The notes: a model not told the origin generated them from the letters alone. A DNA stretch of 64,000 nucleotides from Synergistales bacterium (GCA_025997955.1 BNVH01000005.1:13564-77563); one strand, 5' to 3'; shown: positions 25,997 through 35,765, numbered from the stretch's first letter. Numbers and translations: made by a program.

Positions 25997-27093
25997 ACGG
26001 CAAAAGCAAGGGACACGAGAGCGTAGAAGCCGAAAGCTCTTCTGACGAGCGTTTTTTTACGCCTCCCAGATCTCAGGAAGACCTGAGCATCCGCCCCGCG
26101 AGCCTGTCCGACTTTATAGGGCAGGAAAAAATAAGAGAAAAACTTCAGATTTATATTCAGGCCGCTAAGGGGCGCAAAGAGCCTCTTGACCACGCGCTTT
26201 TCTACGGCCCTCCCGGCCTCGGCAAAACGACCTTGGCCGGCATAATCGCCCGCGAAATGGGCGGTCAGCTGCGCGTCACCACGGGGCCGGCTTTAGAGCG
26301 AGCCGGAGACTTGGCGGCTATAGTCTCAAACGTCGAGAATAACGACGTTCTCTTTATCGACGAAATTCACCGCCTCTCCGCGCAGGTTGAGGAGATTTTA
26401 TATCCCGCGATGGAGGATTTTTCGCTTCATATAGTCGTAGGAAAGGGTCCATTGGCCAAGACTATAAGCCTGTCCCTGCCGCGATTCACTCTTTGCGGAG
26501 CCACGACGCGCATGGGGCTTCTCACGTCGCCGCTGCGCGCGCGCTTTGGTATAGTGGAGCAGCTTTCGCTCTATACGGAGCAAGAGCTGTCTCTTATAGT
26601 TCGCCGAGGGGCGAGGGCTTTTGGCGTGGAGATTTTGGACGAAGCGGCCGCCGAGATAGCCAAACGCTCCCGTGGCACGCCCCGCGTGAGTTTACGCCTC
26701 TTGCGGCGCGTGCGCGATGTGGCGGCCGTGAAGGGGTCGGGCGTCATAACGGCCGAAATGGCGGACAGGGCTATGGATATGCTCGATATAGACCCACAAG
26801 GCCTTGACGAGAGCGACCGCCGCATTTTGCGGACCATAACCGATTTTTTTGAGGGAGGACCTGTCGGGCTTTCGACTCTCGCGGCGGCGCTGAACGAAGA
26901 CACTCAGACAATAGAGGATATATACGAGCCCTTTTTGATTCAAAAAGGCTTGCTTGAGCGAACCCCGCGCGGGCGCAAGGTCACTCATACCGGCTACGCT
27001 TATTTGGGCAAGACGCCTGTCACAAAAACCCAGGGCGAGACGCTTTTTCTGCCCTTGGACGACGGTCAGCAGGAGGAAGCGCATGAAAAGTAA
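25993..27093 (+). CDS. ruvB: Holliday junction branch-migration ATPase RuvB
   Basis: A 366-residue protein. FIGQEKIREKLQIYIQAA, FYGPPGLGKTTLA (Walker A), LFIDEIHRL (Walker B), ATTRMGLLTSPLRARFG (sensor I and arginine finger region) and the winged helix ending GRKVTHTGYAYLG are complete. With RuvA it drives branch migration in recombination. The N-terminus is about 25 residues longer than the shortest RuvBs. It overlaps the preceding PGT gene by four bases; ruvA and ruvC are not in this window. Confidence 0.98.
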   Translation: MNGKSKGHESVEAESSSDERFFTPPRSQEDLSIRPASLSDFIGQEKIREKLQIYIQAAKGRKEPLDHALFYGPPGLGKTTLAGIIAREMGGQLRVTTGPALERAGDLAAIVSNVENNDVLFIDEIHRLSAQVEEILYPAMEDFSLHIVVGKGPLAKTISLSLPRFTLCGATTRMGLLTSPLRARFGIVEQLSLYTEQELSLIVRRGARAFGVEILDEAAAEIAKRSRGTPRVSLRLLRRVRDVAAVKGSGVITAEMADRAMDMLDIDPQGLDESDRRILRTITDFFEGGPVGLSTLAAALNEDTQTIEDIYEPFLIQKGLLERTPRGRKVTHTGYAYLGKTPVTKTQGETLFLPLDDGQQEEAHEK

Positions 27094-28528
27094 ACGTAAA
27101 ATCTTTGTGATATATCCCGTTTTTTTGATTTTATTTTTGTTTTTTACTCAGGACGCCGCGCAGGCGCGCGATATTTACGTCAAGCTGTCGGGCGCGAGCG
27201 CTAATCTCAATATATCGTCAGATGGCGGTTTGAAGCTCATCGACGCGAGCAAGAAAAGCCACTCCTTGGGAAAATCCGTCACATTGACGCGTTCAGGTAA
27301 ATACCCCCTCCCGGCGCGCGTTTCGGGCGGCTCGCTTTTGTCTTTTAACGGCAGAAAATACCGAGGAGTTTTTCTCATTACAAAAAATTTTACGCTTATC
27401 AATATATTGGACGTCGAGGACTACTTGCGCGGAGTGCTTCCCGCTGAGGCGGGGCCGAGCCAATCTGAAGAATATCTGAGAGCGCATGCCATAACGTCGC
27501 GCACCTACGCCCTGAAACAAAGCCTGAGCCGCGGCTCGCGCGGCTACGACGTTTTAGATAGCACATCGGACCAAGTCTATAAAGGCGCTGGCGTGGAGAC
27601 AAGCGCCACTGACAAAGCCGTGAGAGCGACGGCCGGCGAGGTGCTGACTTACGGCAGCGAGCTCGCTTCCACTTTTTTTCACTCGGATAGCGGCGGACAC
27701 ACGGCCAGCGTCGCCGAGGTATGGGAGCAGGACATCCCATACCTGAGAGGCGTGAAAGAGCCCATGTCGTACAAATCCCCAAACTCAAGCTGGACGGCCA
27801 AAATATCTTCGGCCAAAGTTCAGGCCGCTCTCTCTAAACTTAAGGCAAACGTCGGCAAGCCCAAAGAAATTCGTGTTTCGGAGACCGACAGAGGCGGGCG
27901 CGCTGTCAAATTGACCTTTGTTGGCAGCGGAGGAAGCGCCATCGTCAAGGCCAGCGATTTCAGAGTAGCCGTTGGCTCAAACTTGCTAAAAAGTACAATG
28001 CTGACAGGCGCGCCGCCGCATAGTAACCGTGGGGGCGACCCGCGGCCGCCCGTTCATAAACCCGCGCCTGTGAGTAAACCCACTCCCGCGCCGACAAGCA
28101 ACCTTGCGCCAACGCCGCCCGTACCGACGTCGGACGCGCCCCTGACGAAAAAAGAAGATGAGAGAATGTCAAATATGACGAGAAACGGCGTTTTCACGGC
28201 CTCCGAGCTTATGGACATGCTCAAAAATCCTAAAAAAATGAAAGGTTATTTCTATATCGGTCTGCAAAGAAGCGGATTGGGCAAGCTTCCGGAAAACCCG
28301 CCCGAAGTCAGAATACCGGACATCCCAAGCGACGGCGGTTCTAAGGGGCCCATTGGCGGAAGCGTCATCATAGAGAGCGGTGGAAACTTTGTGTTTCACG
28401 GCAAGGGCTGGGGACACGGGGTCGGCCTCTCGCAATACGGAGCCATGGCGCTGGCCGCTCAAGGCTGGAAAGCGGAGCGTATATTAGAGCATTATTACAG
28501 CGGCGCGGTGGTGAAGAAGTTCAAGTGA
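27083..28528 (+). CDS. Exported SpoIID/LytB domain protein
   Basis: About 481 residues from ATG 27083 (AGGAGG at 27071-27076), overlapping ruvB by 11 bases. A signal peptide (IFVIYPVFLILFLFFTQDAAQA) is followed by the SpoIID fold: FTLINILDVEDYLRGVLPAEAG, LRAHAITSRTYAL, FFHSDSGGHTA. A Pro/Lys-rich linker interrupts the domain and the C-terminus KGWGHGVGLSQYGAMALAAQG with LEHYYSG closes it. SpoIID proteins are lytic transglycosylases or amidase enhancers acting on denuded peptidoglycan. Outside spore formers the role is probably wall remodelling in the periplasm. Confidence 0.93.
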   Translation: MKSKRKIFVIYPVFLILFLFFTQDAAQARDIYVKLSGASANLNISSDGGLKLIDASKKSHSLGKSVTLTRSGKYPLPARVSGGSLLSFNGRKYRGVFLITKNFTLINILDVEDYLRGVLPAEAGPSQSEEYLRAHAITSRTYALKQSLSRGSRGYDVLDSTSDQVYKGAGVETSATDKAVRATAGEVLTYGSELASTFFHSDSGGHTASVAEVWEQDIPYLRGVKEPMSYKSPNSSWTAKISSAKVQAALSKLKANVGKPKEIRVSETDRGGRAVKLTFVGSGGSAIVKASDFRVAVGSNLLKSTMLTGAPPHSNRGGDPRPPVHKPAPVSKPTPAPTSNLAPTPPVPTSDAPLTKKEDERMSNMTRNGVFTASELMDMLKNPKKMKGYFYIGLQRSGLGKLPENPPEVRIPDIPSDGGSKGPIGGSVIIESGGNFVFHGKGWGHGVGLSQYGAMALAAQGWKAERILEHYYSGAVVKKFK

Positions 28529-29069
28529 TAAAATCTTTCAATGTGCCCCACTTCAAATCCCTATCATTCATTATGAACTCGGAGCCGGGGATTTTCGGCC
28601 AGTCTATGCCGATGTCGGGGTCGTCAAAGGCTATGCCGCCCTCGTCGCCTGGGTGATAAAAGTCGGTGCATTTGTAGCAAAACTCGGCCACCTCGGACAA
28701 AACCAAATATCCGTGCGCGAAGCCCTCCGGGATATAAAACTGCGTTCTGTTCTCCTCGGACAACTCCGCGCCCTGCCACGCCCCGAAAGTGTCGGAACGA
28801 GCGCGCAAATCCACGGCGACGTCAAAAACTTTCCCTCTTATCACCCGCACGAGCTTGCCCTGCGGAAAATTCTTTTGAAAGTGAAGCCCGCGAAGCACTC
28901 CCCTGACGGAACCGGATTGGTTGTCCTGAACGAAATTCATATCAAGACCGTACTGCGCCAAGTCCCGCTTGTTATACGACTCGGTAAAATAGCCGCGTTC
29001 GTCGCGGAAAACTTGCGGTTCTATAAGAAAAAGCCCTTTAATGTCGCACTCGGTGACTTTAACCGCCAT
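28521..29069 (-). CDS. rfbC: dTDP-4-dehydrorhamnose 3,5-epimerase
   Basis: A 182-residue cupin-fold enzyme, third step to dTDP-L-rhamnose. PQVFRDERGYFTESYNK, VLRGLHFQ (catalytic His), GKVFDVAVDLR (Asp of the His-Asp pair) and YIPEGFAHGYLVLSE are conserved. It is the last gene of the metH-rfbABDC run, overlapping rfbD by 11 bases, and its 3' end overlaps the SpoIID gene of the other strand by eight bases. Confidence 0.97.
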   Translation of the reverse strand: MAVKVTECDIKGLFLIEPQVFRDERGYFTESYNKRDLAQYGLDMNFVQDNQSGSVRGVLRGLHFQKNFPQGKLVRVIRGKVFDVAVDLRARSDTFGAWQGAELSEENRTQFYIPEGFAHGYLVLSEVAEFCYKCTDFYHPGDEGGIAFDDPDIGIDWPKIPGSEFIMNDRDLKWGTLKDFIT

Positions 29070-29913
29070 TATTCATCGCCTCTATACACCGCTTCACGGC
29101 GTCCTGCCAAGCAGGCAGCGGCGTAAACCCGTTTCGCGTAAGTTTTTCTTTGGAAAGCCTGCTGTTAGAAGGCCTCTTCGCCTTTGCTGGGTATTGGCCG
29201 GACGTCACAGGCACAGTTTTGACGTTTAAACCCGCTGTCTTGAATATCTCCACCGCAAAATCGTACCAGGTGCAAACGCCCTCGTTGGTCGCGTGATAGC
29301 AGCCGTATTTTTCGGTCTCTATCATATCCACAAGCAACCGCGACAGGTCATATGTATAAGTCGGCGAGCCGAACTGGTCGTTCACAACCGAAATTTCCTC
29401 TCTCGTCTTGCCGAGGTTCAGCATTGTTTTGACGAAGTTTTTGCCGTTGACTCCAAAAACCCAAGATATTCTAACGATGAAGTATTTTTCAAGGATTGTT
29501 TTAACCGCGACTTCACCCTCGTATTTTGTCCGCCCGTAGACGTTCAGCGGCGCGAAGCCGCTCTCGTCCTCGTCCCAAAAATGCGTCCCGCCTCCGCCAA
29601 AAACATAATCGGTGCTGATGTACATCATCTTTATGCCGAGCGCTTCGCAGACAAGCGCTATATTTTTTGTGCCAAGCGCGTTGACGGTCATCACCTTTTC
29701 CGGCTCGTCTTCCGCTAAATCCACAGCCGTCCAAGCGGCGCAGTGAATGACGGCGTCGGGCGATACGTCCGACAAAACTTCTTTTACGGCCGCGCTATCG
29801 GTTATATCCATTTCTTCCACGTCTGTGCCGCGAGCCGTATATCCGCGTTTTTCAAGTTCGTTTATGACGTCAAAACCAAGTTGTCCTTTAGAGCCGGTTA
29901 CAAGAATTTTCAT
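29059..29913 (-). CDS. rfbD: dTDP-4-dehydrorhamnose reductase
   Basis: A 284-residue extended SDR, final step to dTDP-L-rhamnose. MKILVTGSKGQLGFDV is the NADPH loop; YISTDYVFGGGG and YGRTKYEGE hold the catalytic Thr/Tyr/Lys; NDQFGSPTYTYDLSR is a family hallmark. It overlaps rfbB by four bases and rfbC by eleven. Confidence 0.97.
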   Translation of the reverse strand: MKILVTGSKGQLGFDVINELEKRGYTARGTDVEEMDITDSAAVKEVLSDVSPDAVIHCAAWTAVDLAEDEPEKVMTVNALGTKNIALVCEALGIKMMYISTDYVFGGGGTHFWDEDESGFAPLNVYGRTKYEGEVAVKTILEKYFIVRISWVFGVNGKNFVKTMLNLGKTREEISVVNDQFGSPTYTYDLSRLLVDMIETEKYGCYHATNEGVCTWYDFAVEIFKTAGLNVKTVPVTSGQYPAKAKRPSNSRLSKEKLTRNGFTPLPAWQDAVKRCIEAMNNGG

Positions 29914-30932
29914 TGTCGCCCACCGTACATTCGCTCGTAATAATTTTTATATTCACCGGAGATTATCTCTTCCCACCAACTCCTGTTGTCAAGATACCAT
30001 TTTATCGTAAGTCTGATTCCGTCGCTGAATTTAGTTTTGGGCAGCCAGCCCAATTCTTCATGAATTTTAGTCGGGTCGATGGCGTAGCGCATATCGTGAC
30101 CCTTGCGGTCGCTCACATAAGTTATGAGGCTCTCTGGCTTTCCCAATTCCTTACAGATAAGTTTTACAATATCGATATTCCGCATTTCGTTGTGTCCGCC
30201 CACGTTATAAACTTCGCCCTCTCTCCCCTTACGGATTATCAAATCGATAGCGGCGCAGTGGTCTTCGACATATAGCCAATCGCGGACGTTCAGGCCTTGG
30301 CCGTATACGGGCAGCGGTTGGTCGTTTAGCGCGTTGGCTATCATGAGCGGAATCAGTTTTTCCGGAAAGTGATACGGCCCGTAGTTGTTCGAGCAGCGCG
30401 AAATGGTGAGCGGAAGATCAAAAGTGCGGTAGTAGGCGAGGCACAGCAAATCCGCGCTCGCCTTGCTCGCCGAATAAGGACTTGACGCGTGAAGGGGCGT
30501 TTCCTCCGTGAAAAAGAGATTGGGGTTATCGAGAGGCAAATCGCCGTAGACCTCGTCGGTCGATACCTGGTGATATCTTTTGACGCCCCATTGTCTGGCG
30601 GCGTCAAGCAGAACCTGTGTGCCGATTATGTTTGTCTCAAGAAAAACCGAGGGGTTTTCAATAGAGCGGTCAACGTGACTTTCCGCGGCGAAGTTGACGA
30701 CGATGTCGGGCTTTTCCTCTTCAAATAATTTGCCGATAGATTTTTGGTCAGTTATGGAAATTTTTACAAATCTGAAATTCGCTTTGCCCATAACGGACGC
30801 GAGAGTCGAGAGATTGCCGGCGTAAGTCAGGCAGTCGACGCATACGACTCTCATATCGGGGTAGATAGAGAGCATATAAAAAATAAAGTTAGCGCCGATA
30901 AACCCAGCGCCCCCTGTCACTATAAGCGTCAT
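29910..30932 (-). CDS. rfbB: dTDP-glucose 4,6-dehydratase
   Basis: A 340-residue SDR enzyme. VTGGAGFIGANFIFYML binds NAD, VNFAAESHVDRSI and YHQVSTDEVYGDL carry the catalytic Asp/Glu, YSASKASADLL the Tyr-Lys pair, and SRCSNNYGPYHFPEKLIPL the substrate region. It makes dTDP-4-keto-6-deoxyglucose. Four-base overlaps join it to rfbA and rfbD. Confidence 0.98.
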   Translation of the reverse strand: MTLIVTGGAGFIGANFIFYMLSIYPDMRVVCVDCLTYAGNLSTLASVMGKANFRFVKISITDQKSIGKLFEEEKPDIVVNFAAESHVDRSIENPSVFLETNIIGTQVLLDAARQWGVKRYHQVSTDEVYGDLPLDNPNLFFTEETPLHASSPYSASKASADLLCLAYYRTFDLPLTISRCSNNYGPYHFPEKLIPLMIANALNDQPLPVYGQGLNVRDWLYVEDHCAAIDLIIRKGREGEVYNVGGHNEMRNIDIVKLICKELGKPESLITYVSDRKGHDMRYAIDPTKIHEELGWLPKTKFSDGIRLTIKWYLDNRSWWEEIISGEYKNYYERMYGGRQ

Positions 30933-31831
30933 AAAATCTCCTCGCCAACGTCCAAATATTTTCCGTCGAGTACGTCTTTTAGATACTGTCCGTATTGATT
31001 GTTTTTGAGAACTTCGTAAGTCTTCATAAGTTCCGCCTTGCCTATCCAGCCGTTCAGATACGCTATCTCCTCAAGACAGGCGATTTTCCTGTGCTGGTGC
31101 GTTTCGATTGTGCGGACGAAGTTCGAGGCCTCAAGAAGGCTGTCATGCGTACCCGTGTCAAGCCATGTAAAACCCTGCCCCATTATTTCGACGCTCAAAG
31201 CGCCTTTTTCGAGATATATCCTGTTCAAATCCGTTATCTCAAGCTCGCCTCTATGCGAGGGTTTGAGGCTTTTGGCGTAGCCTATAACCGAGTTGTCATA
31301 GAAATAAAGTCCCGTCACGCAGTAGTTGCTTTTGGGGTGTTCGGGCTTTTCCTCTATTGAGACAGCCTTGCTGTCTTTGTCGAACTCGACGACCCCAAAC
31401 CGCTCCGGGTCGTCCACATAATACCCGAAGACGGTCGCGCCCTCGGTCTTCTGGACAGCGTTTTTCAATATCCGCTTAAGCCCGTATCCCTCAAAAATAT
31501 TGTCGCCGAGCACCATCGCGACGGAGTTAGCGCCGATAAACTCCTCACCTATAATAAAAGCCTGCGCGAGCCCGGCGGGCGAGGGCTGAACGGCGTACGT
31601 AATGTCAATCCCAAACTGACGCCCGTTTTTCAACAGCAACTCAAAGCGCGGGGTATCTAAGGGAGTGGATATTATCAAAATATCCCTAATTCCGGCGTTC
31701 ATCAGGACAGACAGCGGATAGTAAATCATCGGCTTGTCGTAAATCGGGAGAAGCTGCTTTGACGTGACAGTCGTCAGGGGGTAGAGCCGAGTGCCGGAAC
31801 CCCCCGCTAAGACTATGCCTTTTGTGCTCAC
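30929..31831 (-). CDS. rfbA: Glucose-1-phosphate thymidylyltransferase
   Basis: A 300-residue nucleotidyltransferase: KGIVLAGGSGTRLYPLT signature, KPMIYYPLSVLMNAGI, LGDNIFEGYGL, EEKPEHPKSNYCVTGLYFYD. First step of dTDP-rhamnose synthesis. Its start overlaps the methionine synthase stop by four bases, so its translation depends on metH being translated. Confidence 0.98.
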   Translation of the reverse strand: MSTKGIVLAGGSGTRLYPLTTVTSKQLLPIYDKPMIYYPLSVLMNAGIRDILIISTPLDTPRFELLLKNGRQFGIDITYAVQPSPAGLAQAFIIGEEFIGANSVAMVLGDNIFEGYGLKRILKNAVQKTEGATVFGYYVDDPERFGVVEFDKDSKAVSIEEKPEHPKSNYCVTGLYFYDNSVIGYAKSLKPSHRGELEITDLNRIYLEKGALSVEIMGQGFTWLDTGTHDSLLEASNFVRTIETHQHRKIACLEEIAYLNGWIGKAELMKTYEVLKNNQYGQYLKDVLDGKYLDVGEEIL

Positions 31832-34275
31832 ATCAAGAGCTCCGTGACCAATTTAACCGCGTTTACCGCGTCCGGCGAATATCCGTCCGCGCCTATTCTG
31901 CGGCTGTAGTCGTCGTTCACGGACGCGCCGCCCACTATGACTTTTACTTTGGGGAACGTTTTCTTGAGAGCCGCGACGTCCTCTTCCATGCGAATCATAG
32001 TGCTTGTCATGAGGGCGGACAGACCGACGACCTTCGGGTCTTTTTCCCGCAGGGCTTTTTCTATCTCGGCGTAAGAGACGTTCTTGCCAAGGTCGACAAC
32101 CGTATATCCGTTGCTGCGCAACATGGTCGCTACGACGTTTTTGCCGAGGTCGTGCAGGTCGCCCTCCACCGTGGCCAAGAGAATTACCCCTTTGTCTATG
32201 CTGGCGCCCGATAGCGCTATGCGCGAAAGCTCAGCGTCGCAAACCCTCTGCGCCGCGGCCGCCGCGGACAGGAGCTGAGGCAAAAAATAGCGCCCCGAGT
32301 CGTACAGTCTCCCAACCTCGGTCAGAGCCGGGACTACGCCATTATTTATGATAGTCGTCGGATCTATGTTATTGTCGTCCATATTTTTGCCAAGAGAACC
32401 GGCCTTGTCAGCATCGCCCTGAACGATAGCGTGCCGCAGAAGAGCCCAATCGTCGCTCGCGTCACCCTCGAACGACGTCTTATCAGCGCAAGTTTTGTCG
32501 GGCTTCTGTGAAACCGCGCGCGAAGGCGCCGAAAACGAGTCCGCTTTGGATAGAAAATTCTTGGCCGACTCGTCATATCCGCACAGCAAGTTTGCGGTCG
32601 CCGCAGTCTCCGTGATAGCGCCGTCGAGCGGGTTCGCTATAGCGAGATTAAGCCCCGCCGCCATAGCCATGGCGAGCCAGACGCGGTTTATGACGCTCCG
32701 CGCCGGCATCCCGTGAGAGATATTGCTCAGGCCAAGCATGGAGCAGCAGCCAAGCTCTCTTATATGACGCAGCGTTTCAAGCCCGACATTGGCGGCCGCG
32801 GCGTCGGCGCCCGCGGACATACAAAGCCCGTCTATGACAAGCGAAGCGCGCGGATAACCCATTTTATCCGCTATGTCCGCTATTTGTTTTATCAAAGATA
32901 TTCTGGCCTCAATACTTTCGGGTATGCCCTGTTCGTCCATCGGCAAAACCGCCAAGACCGCGCCGTATTTTTGCGCCATTTCTATACCGCGCTCGACCTC
33001 TCCCGCCTTTGCCGTCACGGAATTGAGAAGCGGTATGCCCGTGCAGGCTCTGAGGCCCGCCTCCACGACGTCGGCTATATCGCTGTCTATGGACAAAGGC
33101 AAATCCGTGGCGTTCTCGACCGCCGCTACAGCCTCCTTCATGGCGTTTATCTGGTCAGTCTGAGGCAAGCCGACGTTTATGTCTATGACACGCGCCCCCG
33201 CTTTATCCTGAGCGCGCGCGGCGTCGGCTACGGCGCTCCAGTTTTTCGACGCGATATGAGGCTTCATGGCGGAGCGGGACGCGTTTATGCTCTCTCCGAC
33301 CAACGTCAGAGCGCGTCCAATGCCGCCCGCCACCAATCTCCCCCTGCTCGCAAAGGGCAAAAAGTCGGGCTTCGTTCTCGGTATAACCGATATGTCCTTT
33401 AATCTATCTCTCATGGCCGCGATGTGGTCGGGTGTCGTGCCGCAGCAACCGCCTACTATGGTGGCCCCTGCCTCTACGAGGCGCAACGCGGCGTCGGCGT
33501 ACTTCTCTGGCCCCCAATACTCGGGGTCGTTGGGCAGGCCGGCGTTGGCGAAGACTATGACGGGAAGCCCGGAATGCTCGCGCAAAAGCGCGGCTGTTTC
33601 GATATATTTCTCAGGGCCCACGCCGCAGTTAGCCCCTACGGCCACGGCCCCCACAGTCCGCGCCCAGTGAGCGACTACCTCAGGAGACGCGCCTGTGACC
33701 GTGCGCCCCCTTTGCTCAAAAGTCATGCTGACGGCGAACGGGAAAGTTTTATCCAACTCCTTCAGGGCAGCGACGGCGGCCTTCACTTCGCGTAAGTCAA
33801 GAGCCGTCTCTATCAGGATAAAATCAGCTCCGCCCTCTATCAAGCCCTGAAACTGAGGACGAAACGCTGACATGGCGCTCTCGAATGAAAGCGAGCCGAA
33901 AGGCTCCAGCAGCTCCCCGAGAGGCCCGGCGCTGCCGGCGACAAGCGCGTGGTCTCCGGCTACTTCGCGAGCTATCTTTGCGGCAAGTGCGCATATTTTG
34001 GCGGCGTCGTTCTCAAGTCCGCGATGGGCCAATTTCAGGGAGCTTCCGCCGAACGTGTTTGTCTCTATGATATTGGCGCCACTCTCGATATAGAGTCTAT
34101 GCACTTCTCGCACCACGTCCGGCGCGCTGATATTCATCTCCTCGGGCAAAAGTGGAGGAGCCCAGCCCCGCTCGGACAACATAGTCCCCATACCTCCGTC
34201 AAGCAGAAGCAAGCCCGCGCCATTTTTCAGACATTCCATAAGTTCTTTACGATTTTTATTGTTTTGTCGAGACAT
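31828..34275 (-). CDS. metH: Cobalamin-dependent methionine synthase without reactivation domain
   Basis: About 815 residues in three modules. Residues 1-300: homocysteine methyltransferase barrel with zinc cysteines in VGANCGVGPE and VGGCCGTTPDH. About 310-570: pterin-binding barrel (LTLVGESINASR, DINVGLPQTD, NSVTAKAG, GLSNISHGMPARS). About 600-815: cobalamin cap and Rossmann domain with VEGDLHDLGKNVVATMLRSNG, whose DLHDLG supplies the lower-ligand His. The C-terminal AdoMet reactivation domain of E. coli MetH is absent, as in many anaerobes, so a separate activase is expected. ATG 34275 fits AGAGGAG eight bases upstream; GTG 34281 is too close. It is the first gene of the rfb run. Confidence 0.95.
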   Translation of the reverse strand: MSRQNNKNRKELMECLKNGAGLLLLDGGMGTMLSERGWAPPLLPEEMNISAPDVVREVHRLYIESGANIIETNTFGGSSLKLAHRGLENDAAKICALAAKIAREVAGDHALVAGSAGPLGELLEPFGSLSFESAMSAFRPQFQGLIEGGADFILIETALDLREVKAAVAALKELDKTFPFAVSMTFEQRGRTVTGASPEVVAHWARTVGAVAVGANCGVGPEKYIETAALLREHSGLPVIVFANAGLPNDPEYWGPEKYADAALRLVEAGATIVGGCCGTTPDHIAAMRDRLKDISVIPRTKPDFLPFASRGRLVAGGIGRALTLVGESINASRSAMKPHIASKNWSAVADAARAQDKAGARVIDINVGLPQTDQINAMKEAVAAVENATDLPLSIDSDIADVVEAGLRACTGIPLLNSVTAKAGEVERGIEMAQKYGAVLAVLPMDEQGIPESIEARISLIKQIADIADKMGYPRASLVIDGLCMSAGADAAAANVGLETLRHIRELGCCSMLGLSNISHGMPARSVINRVWLAMAMAAGLNLAIANPLDGAITETAATANLLCGYDESAKNFLSKADSFSAPSRAVSQKPDKTCADKTSFEGDASDDWALLRHAIVQGDADKAGSLGKNMDDNNIDPTTIINNGVVPALTEVGRLYDSGRYFLPQLLSAAAAAQRVCDAELSRIALSGASIDKGVILLATVEGDLHDLGKNVVATMLRSNGYTVVDLGKNVSYAEIEKALREKDPKVVGLSALMTSTMIRMEEDVAALKKTFPKVKVIVGGASVNDDYSRRIGADGYSPDAVNAVKLVTELLM

Positions 34276-34422
34276 TTTCACATCTCCTCTCTACTAAATC
34301 ATATTTTATTAAATCATATCATAAGCTCGTCTCGTTGTTCCATTTCAACAGTATTTTACATGACGCCTTTATGCTTTCGTCCCGAAAGGACGACAGGTGA
34401 AACGCGCCTTAAGAGTTCTGTA

Positions 34423-34431
34423 TGCTATAAT
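34423..34431 (+). promoter_or_regulatory. Extended -10 promoter before the HDIG gene
   Basis: TGCTATAAT (34423-34431) is an extended -10 element; a second TATAAT follows at 34433. No good -35 is seen. It lies about 85 bases before the HDIG start; TTCGGGAGG (34500-34508) is that gene's ribosome site. Confidence 0.45.
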
Positions 34432-34519
34432 TTATAATATTCAGTCTTGAACATATGTAGCGATTTTAATAGTAGCCGGTACGATATTCAAAACAAGACA
34501 TTCGGGAGGTAAATCTAAA

Positions 34520-35095
34520 ATGATACCGACAAAAGACGAGGCTTTCACAATACTGCGAAAACACAACTCGGACGAAAGCCATATAAAGCACGCCCGCGCC
34601 GTGGAGGGCACGATGCGGCATTTCGCGCGCCGTTTTGGCGGCGACGAGGAGCTTTGGGGCGTGGTCGGGATTTTGCACGATATAGACTGGGAAAAAACGA
34701 TGAGCGACCCCGCGCGTCACTGCAACCTCGCGCCAGAACTTCTGCGCGCGGAGGGTGTGGATGAGGTGGTTATCCATGCCGTTCAGTCGCACGGATGGGG
34801 CATATGCTCGGACGCGGAGCCGCGCGACGACATGGAGAAAACGCTTTTTACCATTGACGAGCTCACCGGGCTTATCATCACGGCGGGGCTTGTGCGCCCG
34901 TCTAAGTCCCTCGCTGACCTTGAGGTCAAGTCCGTGAAGAAAAAATGGAAAGACAAGGCCTTTGCCAAGGGCGTGGACAGAGACATTATCCAAAAGGGCG
35001 CTGATATAATGGGCGTGCCCTTGGACGAGGTTATACAGGAGACTATTTTGGCGTTGCGGCCCATAGAGAGCGACATCGGGCTCGGGTCGAACTAA
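34520..35095 (+). CDS. HDIG-type HD-domain hydrolase
   Basis: A 191-residue cytosolic protein. HIKHARAVEGTMRHFAR (first His), VGILHDIDWEKT (HD), and VIHAVQSHGWG (further His) match the small HDIG family usually annotated as phosphohydrolases. It starts the plus-strand run before the response regulator, with 31 bases between. The substrate is unknown; a nucleotide or second messenger is possible. Confidence 0.88.
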   Translation: MIPTKDEAFTILRKHNSDESHIKHARAVEGTMRHFARRFGGDEELWGVVGILHDIDWEKTMSDPARHCNLAPELLRAEGVDEVVIHAVQSHGWGICSDAEPRDDMEKTLFTIDELTGLIITAGLVRPSKSLADLEVKSVKKKWKDKAFAKGVDRDIIQKGADIMGVPLDEVIQETILALRPIESDIGLGSN

Positions 35096-35126
35096 ATCAT
35101 ACTTCATTAAGTAAGGAGGGTTCCTT

Positions 35127-35765
35127 ATGCCTATAAGAACAATTCTGGCCGACGATCATCCGCTGACGAGAGCCGGAATAGCGGAATTTTTAAAACGCGA
35201 AAGCTCATTGGAGCTTGTCGGCGAGGCCGAGGACGGATTGGTCGCCTGGCAGATAATACAGGAGATGAAGCCGGACGTGGCCCTGCTTGATATTCGTATG
35301 CCCGGATTTGGCGGTATAGCCATAGCTCAGAAGATCAAGGAGGCCGGCCTGCCGACTGCCGCTATCATGCTGACGTCTTACGACGCCCAGCGTTACGTCA
35401 TGGCGTCTTTGCGGGCCGGAGCGAGGGGGTTTGTCCTCAAGACGGTAGCCCCGAAAGAGCTCACTTCCGCGATAACCACTGTGACCAAGGGCGGGTTTTA
35501 TCTCGACCCGGAAGTCGCGTCCGTGATGGGGGAACGTGAGTTTGTGCCTGAGCAGTTATCGACGAGAGAGCACGAGGTCTTGCTTTTGGCGGCAAAGGGG
35601 CTTTCGAGTAAGGAAGTAGCCGGCAAACTCTTCATAAGCGAGCGCACCGTGCAGACGCATTTGGCTTCCATATATGACAAGCTCGGCTCGCGGAACAAAA
35701 CAGAGGCCTTGCTTTTGTCGCTCAAATATGGCGTGCTGTCGTTAGAGGAACTACTGGAAGACTGA
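35127..35765 (+). CDS. NarL/LuxR-family response regulator
   Basis: A 212-residue regulator. The receiver has LADDHPLTRAG (acidic pocket), VALLDIRMPGFGG (phospho-acceptor Asp), MLTSYD and FVLKTVAPKEL (switch Thr/Ser and Lys). The C-terminal helix-turn-helix STREHEVLLLAAKGLSSKEVAGKLFISERTVQTHL is a canonical LuxR domain. AAGGAGGG precedes the ATG. Its partner kinase follows 27 bases later. Target genes cannot be read. Confidence 0.95.
   Translation: MPIRTILADDHPLTRAGIAEFLKRESSLELVGEAEDGLVAWQIIQEMKPDVALLDIRMPGFGGIAIAQKIKEAGLPTAAIMLTSYDAQRYVMASLRAGARGFVLKTVAPKELTSAITTVTKGGFYLDPEVASVMGEREFVPEQLSTREHEVLLLAAKGLSSKEVAGKLFISERTVQTHLASIYDKLGSRNKTEALLLSLKYGVLSLEELLED

Noticed and set aside
34370..34400. 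Riboswitch upstream of metH or the HDIG gene
   Set aside because: A short perfect stem with GAAA-type loop is present, but no conserved core of SAM, cobalamin or cyclic-di-GMP riboswitches was found.
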